64,000 nucleotides of DNA, taken from assembly GCA_019637645.1 (NCBI GenBank), contig JAHBVH010000042.1, forward strand, positions 1 through 64,000, in the 5' to 3' direction. This DNA comes from Caldilineaceae bacterium (lineage in GTDB: Bacteria; Chloroflexota; Anaerolineae; Caldilineales; Caldilineaceae). Position 1 is the stretch's first letter. Each line of letters starts with the position of its first letter. Shown one piece after another: positions 8,891 to 18,246 of this stretch. The translations under genes and the position numbers were made by a program. The notes beneath the pieces were generated by a model. It searched no databases, was not told the DNA's origin, and saw only the letters and a list, made by a program, of their open reading frames with translations.

Positions 8891-9355
8891 ATGCCGAGCG
8901 TAACCATAAGACCCTTCTTCCGACTAAGTAAACAGCTGGTTGTATCTCTGCTGATTGTTGTACTTGTTGTTGCCTGTGGAGGCAGTGATGAACCAGAAAC
9001 ACCACCGACCAGCGAGGCCACACCAGCCGCTGGTGGGATGGTGATGCCCACGGCTGCGGCTGTCGAAACCGTGACCCAACCAACCGAGCCCGCCCCCGCC
9101 GTGCCTGCCCTAGCCGCGCTTTTGATCGGCGATACCGTCACCACCGGGCAGGAAGTGCGGCTACGCACGGACGCTGCCGCCAATGCCGCTATCATGCACG
9201 TTTATGGGGTGGGTGAACAGTTCACCATACTTGATCCCAGTGGCGATTATGCCATTTACCCGGTAGAAAAGGACGGCCAGCTCTGGTATCGCCTGCGTGC
9301 CGCGGATGGTTTGGTGGGGTGGAGTATCGCCGACCACCTTGCGCCGCTTCCCTAG
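8891..9355 (+). CDS. SH3-domain lipoprotein
   Basis: The 154-residue exported protein starts at ATG 8891 behind GGAGA (8880-8884). The signal peptide ends in VVAC with lipidated Cys29. A Glu/Pro/Thr/Ala linker follows to about residue 75. The rest is a bacterial SH3-like fold: IGDTVTTGQEVRLRTDAAANA, then GEQFTILDPSGDY and DGLVGWSIADHL. Such domains bind cell-wall peptides or proteins. It lies between polymerase X and ligase but has no evident tie to repair. A second, larger SH3 lipoprotein is encoded at 61498-62679. Confidence 0.85.
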   Translation: MPSVTIRPFFRLSKQLVVSLLIVVLVVACGGSDEPETPPTSEATPAAGGMVMPTAAAVETVTQPTEPAPAVPALAALLIGDTVTTGQEVRLRTDAAANAAIMHVYGVGEQFTILDPSGDYAIYPVEKDGQLWYRLRAADGLVGWSIADHLAPLP

Positions 9356-9388
9356 TTTTCGCCACCCGTAGCTAACCAATAAAGAACT

Positions 9389-11446
9389 ATGAGTACAGAG
9401 AACTTGCCGCCGCGCGTGGATACCCTGCGCAAGACGATCCGCTACCACCAATATCGCTACTATGTGCTTGATGACCCGGTGATTGGGGATCAGGAGTTTG
9501 ATGCCTATTTCCGGGAATTGCAGGCGCTAGAGGCGGAACACCCCGAACTGCGCAGCGATGATAGCCCTACCGTGCGGGTTGGCGGGATTGTTTCCGACCG
9601 CTTTGAAAAGACCCGCCATCCCGTTCCCACCTTGAGTCTAGCCAATGCTTTTGGCCCTGAAGACTTGCGGGCTTGGCGGGAGCGGGTGAAGCGCTTTTTG
9701 CCCGAAAGCCAGCACCACCTGTTGCGTTACGTCATTGAACCAAAATTCGACGGCCTGACCGTGGTGCTGCACTATGAAGCGGGCCGTTTTACCCTAGGCG
9801 CGACCCGGGGTGATGGCGAATATGGGGAGAATATTACCCCCAACCTGCGCACGGTGCGGGTGATGCCTTTGCACATTCCGCTAGATGCCGAGAGCGCGCT
9901 CCAGCCGCCGACCCGCTTGGTGGTGCGCGGCGAAGCCTATGTGGAAAAAGCTGACTTTGAACGCTTTAATCAACAACAGGCCGAACTGGGGGAACGTACC
10001 TATGCCAATCCGCGCAATTTTGCCGCGGGCAGCTTACGCCAACTGGATAGCCGAGTCTCGGCCACGCGCCCGCTCAAGCTCTGGGTCTATCAGTCTTTAA
10101 TCCTAGATGGCGTACCCCAACCAACCAGCCACAGCGCCAGCTTGGCCTATCTCCAGCAACTGGGCTTGCCGGTCTGCCCCGAACTCCAGCTCTTTGACGA
10201 CGCTGATTTTGAACAGCTCGTGGCCTACACAACCGCGTTTGGTGAGCGTCGTCAGACGTTGCCCTATGAGGTGGACGGCTTGGTGGTGAAAGTCGATTCG
10301 CTGGCCTTGCAAGGCATTCTGGGCTTCACCGGTAAAGATCCCCGTTGGGCCATCGCAGTCAAGTATGGGGGGGAAGAAGCGGTCACCAAACTGAATGATA
10401 TTGTCGTCTATATCGGTCGCACCGGTGTCGCGACTCCCAATGCTGTCCTCGAGCCAGTCCCGATTGGGGGCGTGATCGTGCGGGCGGCAACGCTGCACAA
10501 TGAAGATTATGTGCACGATCTAGACATCCGGATTGGCGACCAAGTTTTGGTCAAACGGGCTGGTGAGGTGATTCCCAAGGTGCTGCGCCCATTGGTGGAA
10601 TTGCGCGATGGGAGTGAACAGCCTTGGCAGATGCCAACCCACTGTCCCGACTGTGGTCAGCCGCTGATGCGTCCGCCAGGGGAAGCCGCGACCTATTGTG
10701 TCAACAATGCCTGTCCGGCTCAGTTGGTGCGTGCCGTTGAATATTTTGTATCGCGCGGGGCAATGGATATTGAGAGTTTTGGCTACAAACAGGGCGAACT
10801 CTTTGTCCAAAAAGGCTTTATTCGCGATCTCGCTGATATTTACTACTTGCCGTGGGATGAGATTGCCCAACTCGAAGGCTATAAGACCAAGCGGGTCGAG
10901 AATCTACGCGCCGGGATTGAAGAGAGCAAAGGCCGCCCGGTCTATCGGCTGTTGACGGCATTGGGCATCCGCTTTGTGGGGGAAGTGGTAGCCGAAACAT
11001 TGATGCGCCACTATGGGAGCTTGGAAAAATTAATGCTGGCTTCGGTGGATGAGCTGAGCCGGATCTTGGGGATTGGCCCGCGGATTGCCGAAAGTGTAGC
11101 CGAATTTTTTGCCCTAGAGCCCAATCGGCACTTAATTGAGAAACTCGCCGCAGCAGGAGTGCGAGTTGCGGATGAGCCGACCGCACCGGTGGTCAACCAA
11201 GCACAACCGCTGGCTGGCATGACCTTTGTCGTTACAGGGACATTGCCGACTTGGAACCGCGACGAGGCCCATGATTTTATCAAAGCCCATGGTGGCAAAG
11301 TGACTGGCAGTATCAGTAATAAAACGAGTTATCTTGTGGTTGGCGAAAACGCTGGGAGCAAACTAACCAAGGCACAACAACTTGGTGTTACTATTTTATC
11401 GGAGGATGAATTGCGGGCCCTTGTGCCCGGCGTGAGGGATTCGTAG
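9389..11446 (+). CDS. ligA: NAD-dependent DNA ligase LigA
   Basis: The 685-residue protein has the full LigA layout. An N-terminal Ia region contains [19 protein letters not shown]. The adenylation site is EPKFDG with nucleophile Lys119. An OB fold follows, then a four-Cys zinc finger at about residues 418-442 (CPDCG...CVNNACP). A HhH domain contains GIGPRIAES, and a C-terminal BRCT domain begins [12 protein letters not shown]. It seals nicks in replication and repair using NAD+. ATG 9389 lies 34 bp after the lipoprotein stop. Length is close to the usual ~670. Confidence 0.98.
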   Translation: MSTENLPPRVDTLRKTIRYHQYRYYVLDDPVIGDQEFDAYFRELQALEAEHPELRSDDSPTVRVGGIVSDRFEKTRHPVPTLSLANAFGPEDLRAWRERVKRFLPESQHHLLRYVIEPKFDGLTVVLHYEAGRFTLGATRGDGEYGENITPNLRTVRVMPLHIPLDAESALQPPTRLVVRGEAYVEKADFERFNQQQAELGERTYANPRNFAAGSLRQLDSRVSATRPLKLWVYQSLILDGVPQPTSHSASLAYLQQLGLPVCPELQLFDDADFEQLVAYTTAFGERRQTLPYEVDGLVVKVDSLALQGILGFTGKDPRWAIAVKYGGEEAVTKLNDIVVYIGRTGVATPNAVLEPVPIGGVIVRAATLHNEDYVHDLDIRIGDQVLVKRAGEVIPKVLRPLVELRDGSEQPWQMPTHCPDCGQPLMRPPGEAATYCVNNACPAQLVRAVEYFVSRGAMDIESFGYKQGELFVQKGFIRDLADIYYLPWDEIAQLEGYKTKRVENLRAGIEESKGRPVYRLLTALGIRFVGEVVAETLMRHYGSLEKLMLASVDELSRILGIGPRIAESVAEFFALEPNRHLIEKLAAAGVRVADEPTAPVVNQAQPLAGMTFVVTGTLPTWNRDEAHDFIKAHGGKVTGSISNKTSYLVVGENAGSKLTKAQQLGVTILSEDELRALVPGVRDS

Positions 11447-11565
11447 CCAAAGGCGCGAGGCAATCAGGCGCTGATTCCCACACGACTGATTTTCCCTTTC
11501 TGGCTTGCCTACGCTACCATTGCCTCCGCTCTCCTTCCCACTCATATTCGGAGATTGCGCGCATC

Positions 11566-12879
11566 GTGTACCTACATTCAGCACCGCTCGCTGAGACTAT
11601 TCAGCGGTTACGGGAAGATCAATATAGCCTCTCACTCTATTTGGAACAGATGAATAGCCGCATCGCAACGGTAAATCCATCTGTGGAAGCGCTCCTCCCC
11701 GAGCCAGACCGTTTGGCCAGACTCCGCCATGCTGTCCAACAGTTGCGCGCCCAATACCCCATTGCAACAGAGCGACCGCCACTATATGGCGCACTGGTAG
11801 GCATCAAAGATATTTTGCCGGTCGATGGTTTTGCCACTCAGGCTGGCTCTGCCCTGCCTGCTGATCGCTTGGCCGGCCCCGAAGCAGTGGTTGTTCAGCA
11901 ATTACGCGCGGCGGGCGCGCTGATTGTGGGCAAAACGGTTACGACCGAATTTGCCTATTTTGAACCAGGGCCCACCCGCAACCCCCATAATCTCGACCAT
12001 ACGCCTGGTGGCTCTAGCAGTGGCTCGGCGGCTGCGGTGGCGGCTGGGCTCTGCCACCTGGCGCTCGGCACCCAAACCATCGGCTCGGTGATTCGACCGG
12101 CGGCCTTTTGTGGGGTGGTTGGTTTTAAACCGAGCTTTGATCGCATTGCGACGGCTGGCTTGCTTTATTTTTCGCGCACAGTTGACCATATTGGTCTCTT
12201 CACGCAAGATGTCGCTGGCATGCAGCTTGCTGCGTCGGTATTGTGTCGCGACTGGCAACCGCAGCCACTACCGGACCGTCTGCCTACTTTGGGCGTGCCA
12301 ACAGGTCCCTACCTAGAGCAGACCGAGCCCGCTGCCTTGTTGGAATTTAAGCGGCAGCTCTACTGGTTGGCCGAGGCTGGCTACCGCATTAAACAAGTGC
12401 CAATTCTGGATGATATTCAAGCCTTAAATCAATTGCATCGACGCCTCGTCTTTGCCGAGTTTGCTCAGGAGCATGCTACGTTATATGCTGAATTTGCCCC
12501 GCTCTATCGTCCCCGGACGGCTGAGATTATTGAATTAGGCAAAGGGGTGACGGCGACCGAATTGACTGCTGCTCGTGCCAATTGTCTGACCCTGCGCGCC
12601 AGCTTGGCAGCAGAAATGGAGCGGGCTGGCATTGATCTCTGGATCTGTCCCCCCGCGCTTGGTCCCGCACCAGCCGGTATCCATGCCACGGGAAGCCCGG
12701 ACATGAACTTGCCTTGGACCCACGCGGGCCTGCCCGCCGTGACAGTCCCCTCTGGACGCATGGCCGATGGACTGCCGCTAGGGCTCCAATTGGTAGCAAA
12801 ATTTGGGGCCGATGAAGCGCTGCTGACTTGGGCCGCAGCCTTAGTGCAAGTCGGCGCGATGGCTGCTTGGAACAAATAG
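11566..12879 (+). CDS. Amidase signature family enzyme
   Basis: The 437-residue protein contains the amidase signature TPGGSSSGSAAAVAAGLCHLA. By alignment with the family the catalytic triad is Lys81 (GIKDIL), cis-Ser150 and nucleophile Ser174 (TIGSVIRPA). These enzymes hydrolyse carboxamides; members act on indole-acetamide, malonamide or as GatA. GatA is unlikely because no gatB/gatC lie nearby and the C-terminus is short. The start is GTG 11566 with GGAG 12 bp upstream. The usual GG before the nucleophile is IG here, a mild variation. The gene stands alone. Confidence 0.9.
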   Translation: MYLHSAPLAETIQRLREDQYSLSLYLEQMNSRIATVNPSVEALLPEPDRLARLRHAVQQLRAQYPIATERPPLYGALVGIKDILPVDGFATQAGSALPADRLAGPEAVVVQQLRAAGALIVGKTVTTEFAYFEPGPTRNPHNLDHTPGGSSSGSAAAVAAGLCHLALGTQTIGSVIRPAAFCGVVGFKPSFDRIATAGLLYFSRTVDHIGLFTQDVAGMQLAASVLCRDWQPQPLPDRLPTLGVPTGPYLEQTEPAALLEFKRQLYWLAEAGYRIKQVPILDDIQALNQLHRRLVFAEFAQEHATLYAEFAPLYRPRTAEIIELGKGVTATELTAARANCLTLRASLAAEMERAGIDLWICPPALGPAPAGIHATGSPDMNLPWTHAGLPAVTVPSGRMADGLPLGLQLVAKFGADEALLTWAAALVQVGAMAAWNK

Positions 12880-13165
12880 CAAGTTTGTTTGATTGTTTGT
12901 CTATAGGCGCACCAACTATTGGAAAGAAAATTCAATAAAATGTAAGGTGTGCGGGTAGAGTTATGTGTTAAAATAAGCAAAATGATGTAGTAGCTCATAC
13001 TTCTTTTTGTGACAAATTTATGGTATTTTGAGTAAAAGTTTGCTTGTATCGCTCTTGCCAGCGGTGGCTAGCAGGGATATGCGGGGAATTGTGTTCGGTG
13101 TTGTCTCAGAAATTCCCAAGCAAATAAAGTTGGCCGGTAGATAACAATGATGGGCGTTGCGTGGA
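12880..13165. other. AT-rich intergenic region before the sigma/receptor pair
   Basis: About 285 bp clearly poorer in G+C than the flanking genes. No coding frame, tRNA or convincing hexamer pair was recognised. It presumably holds the promoter of the sigma-factor gene. Confidence 0.4.
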
Positions 13166-13735
13166 ATGAGCCGTCGATTTATCGCTAGACTAAGGCAACC
13201 AAATAAGAGCGAGGTTGAAAGTCATGCAACGCCGCATGATCCTGAATTGCTACATCGACTCAAGGCGGGTGATCAAGCTGCTTGGTCAACCCTGGTTGAA
13301 GAGTGGAGCCCCCGCTTATACAACTATTTCGTCTATAACACGCGCACAGAGGAAGACGCGCAAGATGTGTTGAGCGAAACTTTGTTGGGGCTAGTGCAAT
13401 CCATTCGTACCTTTGATGGGAATGTGACGCTCACAACCTTTATTTATTCAATTGCATACCGCAAAGTGGCTGATTATTGGCGACGTTCCCGGCAAACCTA
13501 TGAATTGCCGCTCTGGATCAGTACGGCGGGACCGACAAGTACGCCGATTGAACTCGCTGAAGCGCTGGCCGAATTGCCAGAGCAAGCACAGCAGGCTTTG
13601 TTACTACGTTATCATGTTGGGTTAAGTGTTGCCGAAATTGCCGAGGTCCTAGGACGCTCCTATAAAGCGACTGAATCTTTATTGAGCAGAGTTCGCCGCC
13701 AATTTCATCATGCATTTGCAGGTGCTGAGGCTTGA
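13166..13735 (+). CDS. ECF-type RNA polymerase sigma factor
   Basis: The ~189-residue protein has sigma region 2 around DQAAWSTLVEEWSPRLYNYFVYNTRTEEDAQDVLSET and IYSIAYRKVADYWRR. Region 4 is LPEQAQQALLLRYHVGLSVAEIAEVLGRSYKATESLLSRVRR, a helix-turn-helix that reads the -35 element. No region 3 is present, as expected for ECF sigmas. ATG 13166 is chosen; a TTG at 13157 would add three residues. The next gene starts 2 bp after the stop and encodes a membrane protein of anti-sigma layout, so the pair is a likely envelope-signalling unit. Confidence 0.9.
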   Translation: MSRRFIARLRQPNKSEVESHATPHDPELLHRLKAGDQAAWSTLVEEWSPRLYNYFVYNTRTEEDAQDVLSETLLGLVQSIRTFDGNVTLTTFIYSIAYRKVADYWRRSRQTYELPLWISTAGPTSTPIELAEALAELPEQAQQALLLRYHVGLSVAEIAEVLGRSYKATESLLSRVRRQFHHAFAGAEA

Positions 13736-13737
13736 CA

Positions 13738-15957
13738 ATGGCTGACAACTGGAATGAACAAGAATTGCAAGCATTATTCCACAAACATTTGCCCGTACAG
13801 CAAATGCCTAAGGATTTTGCTGAACAACTAAAAAAGCAAGTCTTAGCCGAAGTCGCGGCAACCTTAGGCCCGGAGCCTGTAAAGAGTGCGGCAACTGAAG
13901 AAGTGCGCGAGCGTCCGTTGCTCGCGGACGCTCCTGGGCGCACTGTGCAGCCAAAGCGACCCCGTTCTGTTGCCAATCCAACACCATTGAGTTGGAGCGA
14001 GTGGTTCCGTGAACGGTTGCAATTTGCCCCAATGGCCACAACGGTGGGTGCTTTGCTACTACTCTTTGCCCTTATTGTATGGGGCGATCATTTGCGCCTG
14101 CCGGAAATGCAGACGGCTAGATCTGTTAACGGCCCAACAACTTTGGGGGGAGCAACACCTACGCGCACCGTTGGCGTTGCCGATACCTCGTCTGCCTCTG
14201 CAACCGCGCTGGCCGCAACCCCTTTGCCCGAGGGACAGGCCGTGGCGGTTGTGATTACGGATACGCCAACACCACTGTTGTCCTCAACAACGGTTGATGA
14301 ACCAACTATGGAAGAGTCAGCCATGGCTGCGCCAACTGCAGCGAATGAAACCGAGGTTGCTGCCGTAATTACCGTAGTCTCAACGCCAGATGAAGAGACA
14401 CCGGCTACAGTGGCTGTTGAAGAAGAAGCACCCACCGCTATTACAGGGGGTATTACGGCCGAAGCAACCAATGCATCCCCAGTCCCTTCTAGCACGCGTA
14501 CGCCAATTGTGCAAGAGACGCCACGTGCGGATGCCACCGCAACGCGGATTGCCTCCAGAACCCCGACACCTACTGATGTGCCGGGTCTATTAATCCCGTC
14601 ACCAACGCCTAGCCGTTCCGCGTCGGCCACCCCGACGACTTCGGCTATTCAGCGCAATGGAACGGCAACGGCAACGCCGGAGAGCACACGGCGACCTACC
14701 GTTGTGGCAACGTTGACGCCGCTTGGCTTACCTAATGTGGTTACACTGACCGCAACCAAGTTGCCGACCATGAATCCTGTGCTCGCCGCAACCTTGACGC
14801 CTTTTGAACCGACAAACACACCGACCCCGTTGCCAACGGCTACTGCGATTGTCACGCGGGCGCCAACAGCAACGAACATTGCCTTTGTTCCCTGGAAATC
14901 GCCGACACCAACGGTAACGGCAACTCCGGAAGTGATCTTGGTTCCTACCGCGACGGATGAACCAACAACGACAACGATTTTGTTGCCTACGGCTACGGCC
15001 ACCCCTAACGATCGCGTTTTGCCAACCGCCACCACTCCTTTGGTGGTAGAAGCGACGGATACGGTCGCGCCGGCCGCAACGGCATTGCGCCCAACGGCCA
15101 CGCGTACACCGCTGCCGACCGAAACTGATACACCGTTGCCAACACCCACCAATACATTGCTGCCAACGGCCACGCCGACCAATACACCATGGCCGACCGC
15201 AACGAATACCATGCCGCCACCACCAACGGCCACGCCGACCAATACCATGCCGCCACCGCCAACGGCCACGCCGACCAATACGCCCGTGGTCAACCGCTCG
15301 CCGATGATTATTGCCACGCCGGTAGAGGTTATCGAGGATAGCCAGCGTACTTTTAGCCTGCTAGATGCTGTGACAGATGAGGATGGTCAACCATTGCGGA
15401 TCGTCAATGTGCTTTCGGCGAGCCATGGCGAAGTGCGTTGGCTAGATGGCTCGGACATGGTTACCTATGTGCCAGCACCTAATTACAATGGCGAGGATTC
15501 ATTTGAGTTTGTCGTCACCGATAGTTGGGTTACGGTGCGGGGCGTTATCTTGATCAAGGTGTTGCCGATCAACGATATTCCTGAGATTAGAGGACCGGGA
15601 GATTTATTTGCCACAGAGGCGAGCGAATTTTCCTACCAGATCGAAGTCGTCGATCCCGACCATAACGTCGCCGACTTGAGCTTTCGGGTTGTTGACGGCC
15701 CCGGTTGGCTGTGGCTCGAGCCCACAACAGGAAAACTCAGTGGCACCCCTGGTAGTGCTGATGTGGGTACGAGCCGACTGTGGGTCGAAGTTACCGATCC
15801 AGCAGGAGGAGCGATTACGAAGGAATTTATCATGAATGTCGCTGCTGGTCTACCACCAAACGAGCCAACACCGACCGATATGCAGGATGATATCGTAGCC
15901 GCGTCGCCTGCGCTGACCGAAACACAGGCGATTTCAAGTACGGACGGAACACAATAA
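13738..15957 (+). CDS. Membrane-anchored anti-sigma-like protein with Thr/Pro stalk and cadherin/Ig-like sensor domains
   Basis: The protein has 739 residues. ATG 13738 has GAGG at 13727-13730. Residues 1-~95 are a cytoplasmic, partly helical region with no clear zinc motif. A single transmembrane helix (MATTVGALLLLFALIVW) lies near residues 100-118. An extracellular stalk very rich in Thr, Pro and Ala runs to about residue 520. Two beta-sandwich domains follow: a cadherin-5-like module (EDSQRTFSLLDAVTDEDG...YNGEDSFEFVVTDSW) and a putative-Ig module (FSYQIEVVDPDHNVADLSF...LSGTPGSADVG). Linkage to the ECF sigma suggests it anchors or releases the sigma factor in response to something at the cell surface. 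That role is inferred. Antisense open frames here are codon-bias artefacts. Confidence 0.82.
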   Translation: MADNWNEQELQALFHKHLPVQQMPKDFAEQLKKQVLAEVAATLGPEPVKSAATEEVRERPLLADAPGRTVQPKRPRSVANPTPLSWSEWFRERLQFAPMATTVGALLLLFALIVWGDHLRLPEMQTARSVNGPTTLGGATPTRTVGVADTSSASATALAATPLPEGQAVAVVITDTPTPLLSSTTVDEPTMEESAMAAPTAANETEVAAVITVVSTPDEETPATVAVEEEAPTAITGGITAEATNASPVPSSTRTPIVQETPRADATATRIASRTPTPTDVPGLLIPSPTPSRSASATPTTSAIQRNGTATATPESTRRPTVVATLTPLGLPNVVTLTATKLPTMNPVLAATLTPFEPTNTPTPLPTATAIVTRAPTATNIAFVPWKSPTPTVTATPEVILVPTATDEPTTTTILLPTATATPNDRVLPTATTPLVVEATDTVAPAATALRPTATRTPLPTETDTPLPTPTNTLLPTATPTNTPWPTATNTMPPPPTATPTNTMPPPPTATPTNTPVVNRSPMIIATPVEVIEDSQRTFSLLDAVTDEDGQPLRIVNVLSASHGEVRWLDGSDMVTYVPAPNYNGEDSFEFVVTDSWVTVRGVILIKVLPINDIPEIRGPGDLFATEASEFSYQIEVVDPDHNVADLSFRVVDGPGWLWLEPTTGKLSGTPGSADVGTSRLWVEVTDPAGGAITKEFIMNVAAGLPPNEPTPTDMQDDIVAASPALTETQAISSTDGTQ
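15208..15279 (+). repeat. Two tandem 36-bp units in the Thr/Pro stalk
   Basis: Units 15208-15243 and 15244-15279 differ at one base and each encode TMPPPPTATPTN. Related, more diverged units lie on both sides. Confidence 0.85.
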
Positions 15958-15997
15958 GTACGCTTATTGCTTTTTGAACGGCGTTTAATCTACCCGC

Positions 15998-16033
15998 AAA
16001 AAAGTTCCAAGTCCGCATGACTTGGAACTTTTT
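15998..16033 (+). terminator. Intrinsic terminator after the receptor gene
   Basis: AAGTTCCAAGTC pairs with GACTTGGAACTT around a 5-nt loop (16014-16018). A run of T follows on the plus strand and A's precede it, so it could work in both directions between the convergent receptor and galE genes. Confidence 0.85.
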
Positions 16034-16059
16034 CTTTGCCATAGAACGTATACAAAGCG

Positions 16060-16092
16060 AGCGTTGCCAGATTTTCAAAACCTGGCAGCGCT
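16060..16092. repeat. 33-bp palindromic repeat, copy 1
   Basis: The arms of 16 bp flank a single central base (C16076), with the core TTTTCAAAACCTG. Two arm positions mismatch. It belongs to a family also found at 17207, 34531, 44868 and 61435, always intergenic. Confidence 0.8.
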
Positions 16093-16134
16093 CACTTTGC
16101 TTGTTATGATCTTGCTAGCCTGGCGATGCCTCGA

Positions 16135-17148
16135 TCATACATACCCCTGCGGGTTTTTCTGTTGCCAACGCCAGCCGTCGCGGCAGATATCCTGTAAGTC
16201 GTGCTCGGCCCGCCAAGCTAGCTCACGCTCGGCTTTGCTGGGATCAGCATAGGCTGCCGAGACATCGCCAGGTCGGCGGGGCAGGATGCGGTAGGGAATG
16301 GTCTGCCCAGTTGCTTTTTCAAAAGCGGCGATGACATCGAGCACGCTGGAGCCTTGGCCGGTGCCCAGGTTATACGCCACCAGCCCAGGATTGCTTGGCA
16401 ATTTTTGGACGGCTCGCACATGGGCATTGGCCAAGTCTACCACATGGATATAGTCCCGCACGCCAGTGCCATCGTGGGTAGGATAATCATTGCCAAAGAC
16501 CCGCAATTCGGGGAGGCGGCCAATCGCCACTTGTGTGATGTAGGGCATGAGATTGCTGGGCACGCCGTTCGGATCTTCGCCCATGTCCCCACTCGGATGC
16601 GCCCCAACCGGATTGAAGTAGCGCAGCAAGATTATATTCCAGAGCGGATCACTGTGGCGGAGATCGCGCATGATCTGTTCCGTCATTAACTTGGTCCATC
16701 CATAAGGACTTTCGGCGGCGGCGGTTGGATGCTCCTCGGTAATCGGCACCTGCTTGGGTTCGCCATAGACTGTGCAGGATGAGCTATAGACCAAATTTTT
16801 GCAGCCATGTTTTTGCATCGCCTCAAGTAAATTGAGGGTGCCGGTGACATTATTCGTATAATATGCCAGTGGCTTGGCAACTGATTCGCCCACGGCTTTG
16901 TAGGCGGCAAAATGGATCACGGCATCGATGGGCTCTGCGGCAAAGACTGCGTCGAGCGCCGCGGTGTCGAGTAGATCCACCTGATAAAACGCCAACGATT
17001 TGCCACTGAGCTGCTCGATCCGCCGTAATGCCTCTGCCTTGCTGTTACTGAAATTGTCGAGGACAGTCAGTTCATAGCCGCTTTCTAATAACTCTACGCA
17101 GGTATGGCTGCCGATATAGCCGGCCCCGCCAGTCACTAAAATCCGCAT
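16135..17148 (-). CDS. galE: UDP-glucose 4-epimerase
   Basis: The 337-residue extended SDR interconverts UDP-glucose and UDP-galactose. The NAD site is GGAGYIG (7-13). Active-site residues are Ser124 (YSSSCTVYG), Tyr149 and Lys153 (YGWTK). RYFNPVGAHPSG is the GalE signature. ATG 17148 has AAGGAAG 5-6 bp upstream. Length is typical. It is a single gene, facing the 13738 gene across a terminator and a palindromic repeat, and it supplies UDP-galactose for surface sugars or galactose use. Confidence 0.96.
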   Translation of the reverse strand: MRILVTGGAGYIGSHTCVELLESGYELTVLDNFSNSKAEALRRIEQLSGKSLAFYQVDLLDTAALDAVFAAEPIDAVIHFAAYKAVGESVAKPLAYYTNNVTGTLNLLEAMQKHGCKNLVYSSSCTVYGEPKQVPITEEHPTAAAESPYGWTKLMTEQIMRDLRHSDPLWNIILLRYFNPVGAHPSGDMGEDPNGVPSNLMPYITQVAIGRLPELRVFGNDYPTHDGTGVRDYIHVVDLANAHVRAVQKLPSNPGLVAYNLGTGQGSSVLDVIAAFEKATGQTIPYRILPRRPGDVSAAYADPSKAERELAWRAEHDLQDICRDGWRWQQKNPQGYV

Positions 17149-17177
17149 TGCGTCTTCCTTTCGCGTTCTAATTGCTT

Positions 17178-17260
17178 AGAAGCTACGCAGTTGGTTGGGT
17201 AATTAGAGACCTGACAGGTTTGGAAAACCTGTCAGGTCTAGCCCAAGCGCGTAACTCCTA
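17178..17260. repeat. MITE-like element, copy A (with nested 33-bp palindrome)
   Basis: The element has outer ends AGAAGCTACGCAG and CGCGTAACTCCT, which match the ends of the element at 48857-48936 (AGGACTTACGCAG ... TGCGTAACGTCT). A 33-bp palindrome sits in the middle at 17207-17239. The gene-free length of ~83 bp and the degenerate terminal inverted repeats suggest a miniature mobile element. Confidence 0.55.
17207..17239. repeat. 33-bp palindromic repeat, copy 2
   Basis: AGACCTGACAGGTTT pairs with AAACCTGTCAGGTCT around the centre, with one mismatch next to the central base G17223. It is nested inside the 17178-17260 element. Confidence 0.85.
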
Positions 17261-17388
17261 TTGCTATCGGTTGGGTTCAATCACCATTGGCGCGCATGGC
17301 GGACCCAAATGGCTGGCAGCGATATTTCTATTATATACTTATCGGGCTAACCACCTATATTATGATACAGCCAGAAAGCAGAGAACCA

Positions 17389-18168
17389 ATGGAGAATACC
17401 AAACTTCAGCTGGACCTAACCGGCCATTTGGCCGTTGTGACGGGGGCGACCGGCCAACTTGGGCGGGTCATGGCGCGTACCCTTGCGGCGTGCGGCGCGG
17501 ATGTGGTGGTTCATTATCACCAGAACGCTGATAAAGCCGCGGAACTGTGTGATGAGATCAAGGCCCTCGGCCAGCGTACATTGGCCGTTAGCGGCGAGGT
17601 GGGCCAAAAAGAGGATGTCTTTGCCTTGCGTGATGCGGTTGTGCAGCAATTGGGCCATCCCGATATTATCGTAACCAACGCAGTTTCGCAGATTCATCCA
17701 TGGCAGACGGTGCTAGAGGAAGAAGAAGAGGATTATGTCGATCAATTTCGGAGCTGTGTGTTGCAAAATGTCTTCTTTGCCAAGGCTTTTGCCCCAGCCA
17801 TGATTGAGCGCCACTGGGGACGTTTTATTGGCATCAATACCGAATGTTCTATGCAGCTTTTCAAAACCCAATCCGCCTATGGCGGGGCCAAACGGGCGAT
17901 GGATGGCGTGATGCGGGTATTGGCCAAAGAGATCGGCAGCCACCAAATTACCGTGAACCAAGTTGCACCAGGCTGGACTATCAGCGATCGCGACCGCGAA
18001 CGGGGCAGCGAACAGAACGAGCGCTATGCCAGCACTGTTCCCTTGGCGCGCCGCGGCACCGACCAAGAAATTGCCAACGTCGTTGCCTTTCTCGCCTCTG
18101 ATCTAGCCAGCTTCATCACCGGTGCTTATATCCCTGTCTCCGGTGGGAATGTCATGCCGACCATATAA
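17389..18168 (+). CDS. Short-chain dehydrogenase/reductase
   Basis: The ~259-residue classical SDR is related to 3-oxoacyl-ACP reductases. The cofactor loop is TGATGQLG (18-25), and the catalytic Tyr164 and Lys168 are in YGGAK. The usual NNAG structural motif is replaced by TNAVS (96-100), a real deviation. A run of five acidic residues (EEEEE, about 110-114) follows. ATG 17389 is preferred because upstream in-frame ATGs add a hydrophobic leader foreign to the family. It is monocistronic. Substrate is unknown; the neighbours hint at aromatic or terpenoid alcohols. Confidence 0.88.
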   Translation: MENTKLQLDLTGHLAVVTGATGQLGRVMARTLAACGADVVVHYHQNADKAAELCDEIKALGQRTLAVSGEVGQKEDVFALRDAVVQQLGHPDIIVTNAVSQIHPWQTVLEEEEEDYVDQFRSCVLQNVFFAKAFAPAMIERHWGRFIGINTECSMQLFKTQSAYGGAKRAMDGVMRVLAKEIGSHQITVNQVAPGWTISDRDRERGSEQNERYASTVPLARRGTDQEIANVVAFLASDLASFITGAYIPVSGGNVMPTI

Positions 18169-18197
18169 TCACCTTATCCTAAGGGGAGCCATAAGGG

Positions 18198-18246
18198 GGA
18201 CGCGGATTCTTATCGAATCCGCGTCCTTCCGCGTTGATCCGCGTCC
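18198..18246. terminator. 12-bp perfect hairpin plus GCG-GATCC-type repeats, GxxExxY-style motif without the gene
   Basis: GGACGCGGATTC (18198-18209) pairs perfectly with GAATCCGCGTCC (18215-18226) around a 5-nt loop. Two more direct repeats, TTCCGCGT and GATCCGCGTCC, follow up to the stop codon of the next gene. It lies between convergent genes and probably terminates both, though no long T run follows. The sequence style matches the repeats flanking the GxxExxY gene at 357-1132. Confidence 0.75.

Noticed and set aside
8866..9195. Minus-strand frame over the SH3 lipoprotein gene
   Set aside because: The plus-strand gene has a ribosome site, lipobox and SH3 domain; the antisense frame has none.
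9389..11446. Frameshift or truncation in ligA
   Set aside because: All LigA domains are present in order in one frame at normal length.
14649..15317. 222-codon minus-strand frame rich in Val and Gly
   Set aside because: It is the reverse reading of the Thr/Pro-coding stalk of 13738-15957, where ACN/CCN codons give GTN/GGN on the other strand.
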